DNA of 64,000 nucleotides from G963676655 sp963678305 (GTDB taxonomy: Bacteria; Verrucomicrobiota; Lentisphaeria; Victivallales; Victivallaceae): assembly GCA_963678305.2 (NCBI GenBank), contig CAXXVV010000012.1, positions 1 through 64,000 of the forward strand. Reading direction: 5' to 3'. The notes under the pieces were generated by a model, which worked only from the letters and a program-made list of their open reading frames with translations, was not told the DNA's origin and did no database searches. This document shows positions 51,828 through 62,400 of the stretch, in pieces. The translations under genes were made by a program, and so were the position numbers. Numbering within the stretch: position 1 is the stretch's first letter; every line of letters begins with the position of its first letter.

Positions 51828-52796
51828 TCAGTCCTGTAATTTCCGAAAACAATATAGCATTCCAGTGGGACTGGTGCCTCGGGAGAGGTGTTTTTTATGG
51901 ATTCGAACTGGATCGTCAAATTGGCTTCCGGTTTGGCGGATGAATTGTTTTGAACCTAAAATCGCCCCTTCGGTAAAGTGTCGGGTACGACGCAGAAAAC
52001 GTACGTGCATCGATTCTTTTTGGCGGGCTTTGTCGCGCGCGGCGTAGATCTCTTCGCTCGAGGCGCCGGTTTCCGCGGTGATGATGCGGGCCAGTTCGCC
52101 ACGGAAGAACGCAAACAGTTCGGCATCAGTCCATTGCGAGGTGTCGCCGGTGGTAATGTTCGGCTTCATGTGTTTGACAAAATTCTCGTAAAACATGTGT
52201 TTGCCGCTTCTGCAATAGCGGCCCCAAGTGGTGAAATTGTAATCCGACGGGGAGTTTTTCAGGCCGGCCCGGACCGGGTTGAGTTCGACGTAGGTCACGC
52301 AGGCGGCCAGGGCGTTTACGCGCTCGAGAATCACGCTTTTGAACCGCCCGCCCCAGAGTTGTCCGGTGCGATTGCGGGGCTCGTTGTAGACGCAGGTGAA
52401 TTGGCGTTGGCAGGCCGACATAAAGCGGCTGATATCGATCATTTTGAGGGCGATTTCCTGGCATTGCGTTTTATTTTCGAGACTGATGACCGGGATTCGC
52501 GGGCCGAATTTGAAGATCTTTTTCATTGCTTTGTAATAGCTGTTGTGGCGTTTGACGATGACCTCGAGCGGCGGTAGTTCATCCGGTCCTGGAGCGTAGA
52601 CTACGAGGTGAAAATGGTTGCCCATCCAGGCGGCGGAGATGACTTCGATCAAAAAGTAATCGCAGAGGTATCGAAGCAGTTTGAAGCCGTATTCTTTGTC
52701 CGCGTCGGAGAACGGGTGTTCGCCTTTGACGCAGCCGATTCGATTATACAGGTGGTAGTAGCAACCTGCGCCTTTGACCTTCATTCGCGCTTCCAT
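51828..52796 (-). CDS. REP-associated tyrosine transposase-like protein (RAYT)
   Basis: 322 residues. CYYHLYNRIG near the start, AAWMGNHFHLVVYAP (HUH metal site H-F-H), SRFMSACQRQFTCVYNEPRNRTGQLWGGRFKS and AACVTYVELNPVRAGL are the family landmarks of the Y1 transposase RAYT group; Tyr in FTCVYNE is the likely catalytic residue. It is longer than IS200 transposases by a C-terminal extension. RAYTs are usually single-copy domesticated enzymes linked to REP hairpins; no REP-type repeats were seen near it. AGGAGG precedes the ATG. It stands alone between two hydrolase units. Confidence 0.9.
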   Translation of the reverse strand: MEARMKVKGAGCYYHLYNRIGCVKGEHPFSDADKEYGFKLLRYLCDYFLIEVISAAWMGNHFHLVVYAPGPDELPPLEVIVKRHNSYYKAMKKIFKFGPRIPVISLENKTQCQEIALKMIDISRFMSACQRQFTCVYNEPRNRTGQLWGGRFKSVILERVNALAACVTYVELNPVRAGLKNSPSDYNFTTWGRYCRSGKHMFYENFVKHMKPNITTGDTSQWTDAELFAFFRGELARIITAETGASSEEIYAARDKARQKESMHVRFLRRTRHFTEGAILGSKQFIRQTGSQFDDPVRIHKKHLSRGTSPTGMLYCFRKLQD

Positions 52797-52964
52797 TTCG
52801 TCCTCCTTTTGGTTGGTTTGGAGATAATATATACGCTGAAGGCGGGTTTGTCAAATTATCAGACGGTTTGATTATATTAAAATTGCAAGTTTTTATGATT
52901 TAGTAGGTTAACTTATTATGTGATTGTAGGAATGATAATATTGTAATAAGAAATTACATGAATA

Positions 52965-52992
52965 TTGCAATAATTCTTAACGGTGCTATTAT
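52965..52992 (+). promoter_or_regulatory. Possible promoter of the histidine phosphatase gene
   Basis: TTGCAA (52965-52970), 16 nt, TATTAT (52987-52992), giving a leader of about 27 nt. Fair match in an AT-rich gap. Confidence 0.4.
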
Positions 52993-53025
52993 ACAAAGCA
53001 TTAAATCAGCAGGAATCTTATTATT

Positions 53026-53625
53026 ATGTCAGAAGTTATTTTTGTCCGTCACGGACAAGCGGTAGGTCAGGACAGCGGCAAGGTGCTCGGGTCGACTGAC
53101 GTTGGTTTGAATGAACTTGGGTTTGAACAGGCTGGATTACTCGCGCCGAGTTTGCGCAAGTTGCAATACGACCGGGTTATTCACAGCCCGATGCGACGGG
53201 TCGTCGAAACTATGAATACCGCTTTGCCGGATGCCGTCGATCCGATGGTTGACCGGCGTTTGCGGGAGATTCATTTCGGCGACTGGGAAGGTTTGACTTT
53301 TGACGAAATTCGGGCGATTGACGCGGTTTGCGCCGAACAATGGCTGGATAATGACAGCAATTTCCAATTTCCCAACGGGGAAAAGATCGCGGATTTTTTC
53401 AGCCGTATCGAAGACTTTGCCGCTGACTTGCGCAAGCTTGAAGGAACCACGATGATCTTCGCTCATGGCGGGGTGATATGTCACATGATCAGCCATTTCA
53501 TCAACCTGAATTACCAGAACGCTTTTGCGCTGAGCGTCTCACATACCTCGGTGTCGAAAGTCCGGCTTTACGACGGCGGAGCGGTTCTGCTTGAACTCAA
53601 CAATACAGTTCATTTGCAGGACTGA
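53026..53625 (+). CDS. Histidine phosphatase (phosphoglycerate mutase-like) family protein
   Basis: 199 residues. EVIFVRHGQAVGQ carries the catalytic RHG at residues 7-9; DRVIHSPMRRVVETM has the second phosphate-binding Arg; LREIHFGDWEGLTFDEI contains the acid/base Glu region; and MIFAHGGVICHMI the second catalytic His. This is the histidine phosphatase fold of phosphatases such as GpmB, CobC and AlpA. Soluble, no signal peptide. It is monocistronic and converges with the unit 3 hydrolase gene, ending 6 nt from it. The substrate cannot be assigned. Confidence 0.88.
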   Translation: MSEVIFVRHGQAVGQDSGKVLGSTDVGLNELGFEQAGLLAPSLRKLQYDRVIHSPMRRVVETMNTALPDAVDPMVDRRLREIHFGDWEGLTFDEIRAIDAVCAEQWLDNDSNFQFPNGEKIADFFSRIEDFAADLRKLEGTTMIFAHGGVICHMISHFINLNYQNAFALSVSHTSVSKVRLYDGGAVLLELNNTVHLQD

Positions 53626-53631
53626 TCTACA

Positions 53632-56600
53632 TTACGGCTCAATCAGGTATAACGCGTTTTCTCCGGTTTGCATGAAACGTTTGATCGTTTTCAATGAGCC
53701 GGCTTTTTTGTTATCCCATAGACTGGTGACATCCGCTTTCTGGGGCAATTCTATAGTTTTCATCCCGGTACTGGATGCATGAATCGCGATCAGGCTTTTG
53801 TTGAAGAACATTACATCATTCTGCTGGTTGTAGATATGCAAACCGGCGTATTTTGCGATATTGCGCAGAACATCCGGCGGCATCATTCCGATTACTCCGA
53901 CATAAATGCTCTTCCAGGAGCCGTGATCTTTAATCGCCATCGCGGTTTTGCCTGATTTGATGAAGCGTCCGAGCGTTGTCGCTTGCGGGTCATCCACATA
54001 AATTCGCGGCATCCCGGCCTCGAGGTAAAAATCCCCTCCGGTTCCCATGAACCCCGTCAAGCCTTTGGTAATTTTATGACCGGGAACGAACTGTAAAGTA
54101 AGGGACTGGCCGGGATCAGTTTTCAGCTTCATTCCGGTGAGTTTAGCGACATTTTCAACAGATAGTTCGTTACTGACCAGTCCGGCGCCGTAGCCAAAGA
54201 CCAGAATATTGCCGTCTGTTTTAAGTTTTTCAATGTTTCTGATATCATCCTGACTCAGACCGTAAGCGAACGGAAAATAGAATATCCGGTATTTTTCCGC
54301 CACCGCCGGTAAATCTTTAATTAAATATTGATCGACCGGTACGCCGGACATCAAGGTCAATATTTTAGCTCGCGAAACTTGCATTTTGGGAATGGTGCCG
54401 CGCCGGGCGTCGCCCTGGACGAATTTGCCGTAAAAACCGGCGAACATGGCTATTTGAGCGATGGACGAACGATCCTTTTCCAATACGCCGGAGAATACAT
54501 TATGAGCCTGTCCGAGTATTGATGCGATCAGCGGATCGTTATACCAGCCGAAGCCCATGTCAAAGGTCCAGCTGCCGGAGCCGAAACACATCTGCTTCAT
54601 GTATTCGCGCCGCAATACGCTGATGCTTTTACGCGGAGTATCGAACAGCAGATTGTTTGCGTAATTGCGTTTTGCCACAGGAAAGACCCGATGGTCGATT
54701 TCGCATAAATGAATCTTGTTGTGCAGCGGATAACTGTTGAGCATAACGTTGCTTTTGCAGGGCAGCCCGATGCCGCGCGCTTCATAAGATGGTCCGCCTG
54801 CGGCGTCAAACAATTCCGAATTTATGACCAGGTTGTTGCCCCGGGACGAGCCGAACGCGCCGCCGGTGCATGATGTGGCGATATCCGGGAAGTAGGCGGC
54901 GGTGATCACATCTTTATCACCTGCGTCCTTGATGGCACGACAGAAGTTCAACAAGGTTTCTGCCCGGGTTTGACCGAGGTATTCCCGGAAATCGATGACG
55001 TCACGGGCTATCTTCGGGTCAAGTAAATATTTTTGGGTTATGCGCTGATCGATATTTCGATTGGTTATCGCGGGAATCGCGGCGTTCTCAAAGGAGACGT
55101 CCGGCTTGTTCCAGGCTTTACGCAATTGTTCCGGGCTGTGGTATTTTTCCTTCAGGAACTTGCGAAAGCCCGATAGCATTGGTTGGCTGTAATCCAGGAA
55201 AGCAGTATTTTTGGCGCTGTAATCCTGACGCACCGCACCCCATTGGCTGTCATATCCCCAGAGCAGACGGTAGCCGACCACCGCGCGGCCGTAAGGCTGT
55301 TTTTCCACGTGTTTACGCAGCGCGGTCAAATAGTCAGCCATTAACGCGCGGCATTTGCTTGCGGCGGGAGACGGCAGATAATGGCCGAAGCGCCCGGCTC
55401 CTCTGATCTTATGCATTTTACTGCGGGACCCGATGGCTTTTCTTACTTTTTCAAGTTTGTCAAATGATCCGAAAGTACGGCGGTAAAGTCCGGTCGCGGT
55501 GCAATAAACATATTTACCGTCCTGGGTTCGGGCCAGTTGATCGCGGTTTTTCACGCTCCACCAGTCGGGCGGATACAACGAACTCAATGAAAGCACTACG
55601 CAGGCCTTCGGATTCTGGATCAATACTTTGTAAACGATGGAGTCGAGGTCGGAGAAGTCATATTTTCCGGGCCCCTGCCAGTCGCCGTGATTTGAGACGC
55701 CGCCGTAGGGATAGCGGACAAACAGCAGATTCATACCGTTCTTAGCGCCTTCGGTAAAGAGCCGGTAGGAGGTGGCTGGTTCGGCCGAGCTCATCAGCAT
55801 TGGCGGTGTCGGCTTGCCGTTCAGGATGAAGCACATGCCGCCATTGTATCTTCCGACCTTCATTTCAGCGTCGGGGCGCTTCAACAGTCTATTTTTCAGC
55901 ACGTCAAGATCGAACGGGTCGATATCGATCCAGTTTCTAACCTTGAGGTGCGACGGTTTTCCGCGATAGACATATTGCCAATAAGCGTTATCGGCGGCGA
56001 TTTCACCGAAATTTTCGAGGTATACCCGAACCGTACCCCAGCGTCTGGCCTGCGGCTCGATCTGGTTGTGATTGAACCGGACCAGGTCGTCGTTATGCAA
56101 GTCCAGCAGTACTTTCATTGCCTGACCCGGGACCGTCAATTGAAAAATTTTGAGTCCATTGCGGTCCGGCAATTCCGGCAGCTGTACCGGTTTCGATTCG
56201 ATATTATGCAGGTTTGTGTACTTCATGGCGATTCCCATGCCGACCGAACCTGACGGAGCTTTTTCTTGGGAGAGACGCGGATTGGGGGTTAAACCCTGTA
56301 ATTTACGTGCAGGATCGGGACGCAGTATGTCAGCCTCGATCCGGTAAGTCGCTCCCGGCAACAAGGTGTCGAGCGTCAGCATCCCGTAAGGCCAGTCGAT
56401 GGCTTTTTCATAGACAAGCCGGGCCGGAGGAGGTTGCTGCAGTGGTCCGATGTCGACCAGTTTCAAATTGTCGAAAGAAATGTTCTGAGCTCCACCGCGA
56501 ATAACGATTGTAATTTCCAGCGTATCTGTATCCGGGGTGATTTTAAATTGATGGATCGTTTTTTTCCATTCACCGAAAGTCTGCGGGGTTTTGAATTGTC

Positions 56601-57033
56601 CCCCGAACTTGGTTTTTCTGGCGATTCCGTCATCGAACGCGAAAAATTCGTTGGGGCCAATGCGCTTACCCTTTGCTTTCCGGCAGACCATCATGTAATA
56701 TTCCGCGTAAGCGCCTTTGTAGACGGTCTTCAAATCAGCGCTTAATAAGGCCCAGTGTCCGGCTGAACTTGATGGAATTTTGACTTTCGCGCAATATGTC
56801 AGGTAACCGCAGTAGTCTGGTTTGACGATGCTCAGACAGCGCTTACTGAGTTGTCCCGGTTCTGCGATTACAAGCTTTGTCGCGGTGTCGACGTTGCTGA
56901 CCGCGGCTTTTTTCCAATTGTCACTTTCAAAATCTTCACTCCAGATAGTTGCAGTTTTACTCCCGGCGAGTACAGCGATCCCGTTGCCTGTGACCATTAA
57001 GGCCAGGCATAGCTTGATAATCTTTTTCATCAT
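53632..57033 (-). CDS. Giant secreted GH42-like glycosidase (unit 3)
   Basis: 1133 residues. A signal peptide ends about residue 24 (VLAG). Residues about 25-200 are a carbohydrate-binding-like jelly roll (IWSEDFESDNWKK to ISFDNLKLVDIG). Residues about 370-720 read like a GH42-type beta-galactosidase barrel (NLLFVRYPYGG, YDFSDLDSI, VVLSLSSLYPPDWW, DVIDFREYLGQTRAETLLNF). The next region (AMFAGFYGKF, RIFYFPFAYGLSQDDIRNIEKL, DGNILVFGYGAG) resembles the GH42 trimerisation domain. At the position of the acid/base Asn-Glu the sequence is GYRLLWGYDSQWG, with no clear Glu, so activity is uncertain. No strong ribosome site; start at ATG 57031-57033 or the adjacent Met. Last gene of the unit. Confidence 0.7.
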   Translation of the reverse strand: MMKKIIKLCLALMVTGNGIAVLAGSKTATIWSEDFESDNWKKAAVSNVDTATKLVIAEPGQLSKRCLSIVKPDYCGYLTYCAKVKIPSSSAGHWALLSADLKTVYKGAYAEYYMMVCRKAKGKRIGPNEFFAFDDGIARKTKFGGQFKTPQTFGEWKKTIHQFKITPDTDTLEITIVIRGGAQNISFDNLKLVDIGPLQQPPPARLVYEKAIDWPYGMLTLDTLLPGATYRIEADILRPDPARKLQGLTPNPRLSQEKAPSGSVGMGIAMKYTNLHNIESKPVQLPELPDRNGLKIFQLTVPGQAMKVLLDLHNDDLVRFNHNQIEPQARRWGTVRVYLENFGEIAADNAYWQYVYRGKPSHLKVRNWIDIDPFDLDVLKNRLLKRPDAEMKVGRYNGGMCFILNGKPTPPMLMSSAEPATSYRLFTEGAKNGMNLLFVRYPYGGVSNHGDWQGPGKYDFSDLDSIVYKVLIQNPKACVVLSLSSLYPPDWWSVKNRDQLARTQDGKYVYCTATGLYRRTFGSFDKLEKVRKAIGSRSKMHKIRGAGRFGHYLPSPAASKCRALMADYLTALRKHVEKQPYGRAVVGYRLLWGYDSQWGAVRQDYSAKNTAFLDYSQPMLSGFRKFLKEKYHSPEQLRKAWNKPDVSFENAAIPAITNRNIDQRITQKYLLDPKIARDVIDFREYLGQTRAETLLNFCRAIKDAGDKDVITAAYFPDIATSCTGGAFGSSRGNNLVINSELFDAAGGPSYEARGIGLPCKSNVMLNSYPLHNKIHLCEIDHRVFPVAKRNYANNLLFDTPRKSISVLRREYMKQMCFGSGSWTFDMGFGWYNDPLIASILGQAHNVFSGVLEKDRSSIAQIAMFAGFYGKFVQGDARRGTIPKMQVSRAKILTLMSGVPVDQYLIKDLPAVAEKYRIFYFPFAYGLSQDDIRNIEKLKTDGNILVFGYGAGLVSNELSVENVAKLTGMKLKTDPGQSLTLQFVPGHKITKGLTGFMGTGGDFYLEAGMPRIYVDDPQATTLGRFIKSGKTAMAIKDHGSWKSIYVGVIGMMPPDVLRNIAKYAGLHIYNQQNDVMFFNKSLIAIHASSTGMKTIELPQKADVTSLWDNKKAGSLKTIKRFMQTGENALYLIEP

Positions 57034-57051
57034 GTCAATATTACCGTTAGG

Positions 57052-57813
57052 TTAATATTTGCGATCTCCGGTCCAGTAGGAACCGGAGCCGGTGGTATCA
57101 AAACCTGCGGTGGCGTAGAAACTGGCGACCTTTGAGAAATAAGGTCCGGTTTCAGTGTAGGCGGACCTGACACTTTTGGCATGTCCGTCACACCAGAGGA
57201 CGTTGGCCGAACCGGAGTGCCTGACGTCAGCCAGACCGCCGGAAGTGTTGGTGGACGGAAAATACGGGCGGCAATAATACATGCCGTTGGTGTAGTATGG
57301 CTGGGCGACGTCATAAACGTCGATAACATTGACTGTCTGGGCTGGTGTTGGCAACTGCGACATTTTGGCCGGAGTTTTAACCCGGTCCTCAAATGCCAGT
57401 GAATTTCCAGCTGCATCGTACAATGACTGCCCGAGGTAGTAATAATTGTATCCTTGGTCCTGCCGGCTCAGATGGGAACCGGTGGCGGTTTGCTGTTTAA
57501 ACGAATCCCGGTATTTGTTTTTTACAGCCGGGCATAACAGCACTTTTGCGCTTGATATCCAACCGCCGTAGATCATTCTTGACGCCCAGGTGCCGCCGGT
57601 AATGTCATAGGTTGAATATGAAGGAAAATATTCCTTATTGTCGTCCTGGTACAAACGGAATGACATTCCAAGTTGTTTCTGATTGTTCAAGCAGGCAATG
57701 GCATGGGCTTTGCTCCGGGCCTGGTTCAGGGCCGGCAGCAGCATCGAGGCGAGAATCGCGATGATCGCGATGACGACAAGCAGTTCGATCAGTGTGAATG
57801 TTTTTTCTTTCAT
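57052..57813 (-). CDS. Prepilin-type H-X9-DG protein (unit 3)
   Basis: 253 residues from the ATG at 57811-57813, which has AAAGGA seven bases upstream; an in-frame Met six codons earlier overlaps the regulator gene and is less likely. FTLIELLVVIAIIAIL follows a 5-residue basic leader. The variable domain ends with RHSGSANVLWCDGH (H-X9-DG). It is 11 nt after the LacI-type regulator stop and 18 nt before the GH42-like gene, so the three genes form one operon. Confidence 0.9.
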   Translation of the reverse strand: MKEKTFTLIELLVVIAIIAILASMLLPALNQARSKAHAIACLNNQKQLGMSFRLYQDDNKEYFPSYSTYDITGGTWASRMIYGGWISSAKVLLCPAVKNKYRDSFKQQTATGSHLSRQDQGYNYYYLGQSLYDAAGNSLAFEDRVKTPAKMSQLPTPAQTVNVIDVYDVAQPYYTNGMYYCRPYFPSTNTSGGLADVRHSGSANVLWCDGHAKSVRSAYTETGPYFSKVASFYATAGFDTTGSGSYWTGDRKY

Positions 57814-57824
57814 TTTCAATCCTT

Positions 57825-58871
57825 TCAACATTGTTTGCTATTGTAAAAATTATCGTATATTACTTCGGCCTTGAAAACGATGTCGAATTCTCCGCCGATA
57901 AATGCATTGTCGACGATTGCCGCGGCAATCTTGTCAACGGGGTGATGGCAGGTTGTGATCGGGAATGGCCCGAACCTGACAGCCGGATTATTGTTAAAGC
58001 CGGTCAGCATGATGTCTTGACCGATGCGCAACGAGGTGTTTTCGGAAATATACTTGGCGCCGCCCATGGCGTAAATATCGGAAAGGTACAGAATGGCGTC
58101 AGCATCCGGATGTTCTTTCAGGATACGAGAGGTAACCTCATAGCCCTGTTCAAAATAACTGCGGTCATAATCGTTTTCCGAAAAAAGTTTTTTATCGAAC
58201 AGGAAAATTCTGTCGCAAGCTTCGTTGGACAAAGCATCGCAAAAGGCCCGGCATCTGGAACCGGGATTTTCAATGTCGAGAGAACGGTTGGCAAGAAACA
58301 AATTCTTTTTTCCGAGTGCCAGAAAATGATTGACTATTTCAGCGATAGCGCAACTGGAATCCACTCTGACCTGACGATGGCAGTTGGAGTTATACGAGAC
58401 GTAGTTAAGCTGACGTTTAATTAAAATGTTTTCAATTTCCTCCATCCCGAAAGGGGAACCGATCATGATAAATGTGTCGCAGCCGCGATCGATCATCGAG
58501 TGGACGGTTTCGATATTGTTTTTCGGGTCCCGGTCCATTGTTTGCAGATTAGCCGAGTAGCCGAGTTCCTTGAACCCTTCGGTCAACTGCAGTACCAGTT
58601 CGCGCATATGTTCCTGTCGTCTCGCCGCCGGGGTGGATATAAGTATTGTGGCGATTTTCAGCGATTCCCCCTTGAGCAGTTTATGGCCGAGATTAGGGCG
58701 ATAGCCCATTTCGCGCGCGGTCTCTTTGATCAGTTCACGGGTTTTCTCCGAACTGTAATTGCGCTGATTGCCGGTCAGGATCTGAGATACCGTGGATACG
58801 GACAAACCGGTTTTCTGGGCGATATCTTTTAACGTGACCCGGGATTTTCTGTTTTTTACGACTGTTGCCAA
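57825..58871 (-). CDS. LacI family regulator (unit 3)
   Basis: 348 residues from TTG 58869-58871 (MATVVKNRKSRVTLKDIAQK), which has a TGAGG site seven bases upstream. A longer frame would begin in the promoter. Residues about 12-60 are the LacI helix-turn-helix (VTLKDIAQKTGLSVSTVSQILTGN with the hinge helix EMGYRPN). The rest is the periplasmic-binding sensor (TFIMIGSPFGMEE, GKKNLFLANRS, AILYLSDIYAMGGAKYI, MLTGFNNNPAVRFGPFPITT). It heads the unit and should bind the palindrome just upstream of its own start. The ligand is presumably a sugar. Confidence 0.88.
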   Translation of the reverse strand: MATVVKNRKSRVTLKDIAQKTGLSVSTVSQILTGNQRNYSSEKTRELIKETAREMGYRPNLGHKLLKGESLKIATILISTPAARRQEHMRELVLQLTEGFKELGYSANLQTMDRDPKNNIETVHSMIDRGCDTFIMIGSPFGMEEIENILIKRQLNYVSYNSNCHRQVRVDSSCAIAEIVNHFLALGKKNLFLANRSLDIENPGSRCRAFCDALSNEACDRIFLFDKKLFSENDYDRSYFEQGYEVTSRILKEHPDADAILYLSDIYAMGGAKYISENTSLRIGQDIMLTGFNNNPAVRFGPFPITTCHHPVDKIAAAIVDNAFIGGEFDIVFKAEVIYDNFYNSKQC

Positions 58872-58892
58872 AATAAACCTCAAAAAAGTTAC

Positions 58893-58942
58893 ACATAATA
58901 TTATGTATGTATTATTATATATGATTAAAAACAAAAAGTCAA
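58893..58942 (-). promoter_or_regulatory. Promoter and palindromic operator of unit 3
   Basis: Minus strand TTGACT (complement of 58937-58942), 17 nt, TATAAT (complement of 58914-58919). The perfect palindrome ACATAAT-ATTATGT (58893-58906) covers the start of transcription. It lies 22 nt before the TTG start of the LacI-type gene. Confidence 0.8.
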
Positions 58943-59498
58943 TACCAACTTTGGGAAAAATAAAAATTTGTCACAGCCGTTTCGCAAGCATTCAATATTT
59001 TCTTGATATGAATCCTCAATTTATTTACGAATCTTGATTTTTCGAGACAGAATAATCTGGTCGAATTTCAGGTGGAGGGCGAGAGGTTCTCGAGCCGCCT
59101 GTCTGCACGGCATGTCTGACTCGACGGCAGGGGCATGCATCCCCGTTTGCAAGTTTTGCCCTTGTACATTATAAATGCAGCTTTTCATAATAAATCTTGA
59201 TATCTGGAACGATATAAAAATTCCTAAGCCAGGGCAAGCGGTGAAGTACTTTCTAAATGTAAGAATAAAAATCTTTAATAAGGTATATCCCTTTAAATCA
59301 TATGAATTAAAGAAATATGGTAAAGGTATAGCTCTCTGAATTTTTATTTTGGGACTTAGTTTTCAAGTCAACAGTTTTTAGGATGCTGAGATATTTTGAG
59401 GCCGTCCCTTCTATTTATGACTGATTTTATAATTGAATTGAGGATGAAAAATTTAAGACCTCTTAAATTTTTCATCCGGGGGTGATTGTTTTTGACTG
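58943..59498. other. Intergenic region between two hydrolase units
   Basis: About 550 bases with no gene seen. GC-richer stretches near 59060-59150 contain short hairpins (for example around GGTTCTCGAGCC) but no recognisable feature. A strong hairpin lies at the right end (59442-59477). Confidence 0.45.
59442..59477 (-). terminator. 16-bp perfect hairpin after unit 4
   Basis: GGATGAAAAATTTAAG (59442-59457), loop ACCT, CTTAAATTTTTCATCC (59462-59477): a perfect 16-bp stem starting 22 nt after the stop of the 1257-residue enzyme gene. It has no long T tract on the minus strand, so it may be a terminator of modest strength or an mRNA 3' end stabiliser. Confidence 0.55.
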
Positions 59499-62400
59499 TT
59501 AGAACCCGCCGTTGCCGGAGATGGCTAGGATTATCGGGGTCTGTTTGCCTTCGGCGGAGATGATTTCGACTGATTTGACCGGTACCTTTTTTGTGTCGGT
59601 GGCTAATTCAAATACCCGTAAATAACGCCAGGCCGGTTGGCCGGTAGTGGTGTTGGTGACTTTGACCGGAACCGGTTTGGATTCCTCTTTGGGGTCATAG
59701 CCGTTCCACCAGTTATTACAGTTTTTGGGAATGTTGACCTTGACTTCCTTCTTCGAACCGTCGGCAAAATTCACTACATATTCCGCGATGTCCCCGGGCG
59801 CGCCCCAGGAGGCGGCATGCAGGAAGTAGAGAACCCGGACCTTGCGGTTGATCGGAATCACAACCCGCTTCGGCATTTTGGGGGTGACCGCTTTGCCGTA
59901 CATGGTTATGACCGCTTTGCCGTGATTGGCTTTGGGATCGATAATGTCGAAGGTGACGCCGTAGAAAGTGCGTTTGCCCGGTTTGAAGTCGCGCAGGTCG
60001 TTCAGCGGGCCTTCATCGCTCCAGCCGCCTTTGCCGTTGCCCGCTTTGTCGTCGGCCAGCCCCATGTTGCAGTATTTGCGGATGTCAACGGTGAAATTAC
60101 CGGACAGATTTTCGCTCGGCGCGACAAAATCGGGCAGGGTGGGAACTTTTGGTTTTTCCGGACCGTCGTTTATAATCAGTTCTTCCGGGGCTTTGATGAT
60201 TTTTATTTGCGCGTTTTGCAGGGCTTGCGCCACTGCCTCGGCTTTGGCGTCGACATGGATGTAGAACGGCTCTCCGGTTATGGTCAATTTTGCCGGATCG
60301 GCCGGGATTTTGTGTCCCATGATATTGATAATACCGGTAACTTTGCCGGGCCATTTGCAGTTAAGTTCAAGTTTTCCTTCATCACCGCACCAGAGCAGGA
60401 CGACGGAGCCGTTGGAGCGTTTTTGCTGATGCACATTTGCCCAGAAACGTCCGGCTTTGGCCCGGTATACCCGGGTCTTGAAAGTCGTCCAGTCCAACTG
60501 GTCCTGCATGATCACACGGGCCATCAATTTCGGACGCGGCGCGTTGTTGATATCAATCATTGAGTTGTTCAAGTACGCTTTGGCGGAAGAAGCCGGAATC
60601 CGGTTTTGCAGATAGATGAAATGTTTTTGAACATGCTGGCTCATCAGGTTGGCTTCGCCCTGGACGGTCCTGATAGCGCCTTTGCGCCAGTTCATCGGTT
60701 GACGTTCCTTTTCCGGCGGGAGCTGCGGGTTGTCGATTCCCCGCAGGAAAGTGGTGTCGCCGCAACCTGCCTCGGTACTCCACATCGGGAGTTTTTTCCC
60801 GTTGCCGTACTTCACCGCCATTTCGTTGAAGTGATCAATCACGGATTTGAGTTTGGCGTATGATTCGGTGACCGGCCCCAGATGGCAGCCGTAGTGGAAA
60901 GATATCGCGTCGAGGTTTTTGAACGCGCCGGCCTTTGCCGCTTTTTCATGCCAGACCCAGGCGGGACAGGTATAGCCGGCCGACATTACAACGCAGTCCG
61001 GATCGGCTTTTTTGGCGGCTTTGATTGCCACTTGCACCATTTTGCCGAACTCTTCCGGTGAGCCTTTCCAGAAAATGCCGACGGCCGGTTCATTCCAGAT
61101 CTCCCAGTATTTGATGTAATCCTTGTATCGGGAAACCGTGTTATAGACATATTTTTCAAGCAATTTCAGGTTGGGGGCCCAGCATTTATTGTAGCCGGCC
61201 TTTTTCGGTTTAGGCTGCGGTACGGCGGCGGCCCAGTATGGCGTGGTGAAGAGTTGCCCGAGCAGCGGCATTTTGTATTTTTTCAAAGACTGCAATTGAA
61301 AATCATAGGTCCAGGTGAATTTACCGGGATCAGGCTGTACTTTGAACCACCAGGTGGTCTGGACCATATTGTGGTTGCGCTGCCAGGTTTGGCCGAGCCG
61401 GGCTCCCTGGGCCAGGAATTTGCCGTCGCTCCAGGCGTTTATGTGATTGCCGAAGAACGAATCCGGATCGCGTTGCGGCGGCGGCGGATAACAGGCAAAA
61501 CTGCTCAGGTCGCGGATTTTTTCAGAACCGTTGACTTGATATTTCGCTTCAACTTTGTAAATGCCTTTGAGTTTCGGAATGAATGTAATTTTCAAAGTTT
61601 TTTCCGTTCCCGGCTGAAGTTGCAGTTTAACACTTTTGCGGTCACAGGCCTGCATCCAGAAATCACGCAGGGTGAAGGTCACGGTATCGGTAAATTCCCG
61701 GGTTGAGGGATTCCTGACCGGAATTTCAGCGGTAAAAGGTTCGCCGGGACTGACGATAGTTTTTTTCGGCAACATTGTTTTCAGGTCGAATCTGATATTG
61801 GGCGCACTGGCTGACGCGGAGACGCTTTTCAAGGCCGAGGTTTGGCATTTCAGGTTGGTGATTTCGCTGGAAACCTTAACGCCCAGAGCTTTGGCGAATT
61901 TACCCGGAGCCGCGCAGAGCGCCGCGATCTGCCATGCCGCCAGCGGTTCCTTGAAACAGACCAGTTCGTCGATCGCCCCGTTCAGATTGTCGCCGATAAA
62001 TAATTCTCCGGCCGGTGATACGCTGTCAGCCATCCGGCTCGAGGTCGCGTTGCCGATAAGTTTACCGTCTATATAGAGTTCTTTCCGGCCCGATTTTTTA
62101 TCCCAGGCAACCGCGACTTGATGCCATTGTCCGGCTTTCCAGCTCTTGACAAGGCTGGTTTGCGGCGAGTAATCCCAACGGAAGTATTCACCGTTATGCA
62201 TTCCGGTCATAAAGAATAGCAGCTTGCGCTGCGGCTGAATGCTCAAAACAAAATGTCCGGCCCGGAAGATATTGACCGGCTTGTTCAGCGTTTTGAAATC
62301 CTGATCCAGTTTGACCCACAAGGCCAGACTGCCCCGGGTTATGTCAAAATTTTTGGTTGAATTATAATTGATCTTTGTTCCCTTAAGCGAGACCGCCTGA

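Noticed and set aside
58872..58934. Longer N-terminus for the LacI-type regulator
   Set aside because: The extension spans the promoter and operator; the internal TTG has a good ribosome site and gives a normal LacI start.
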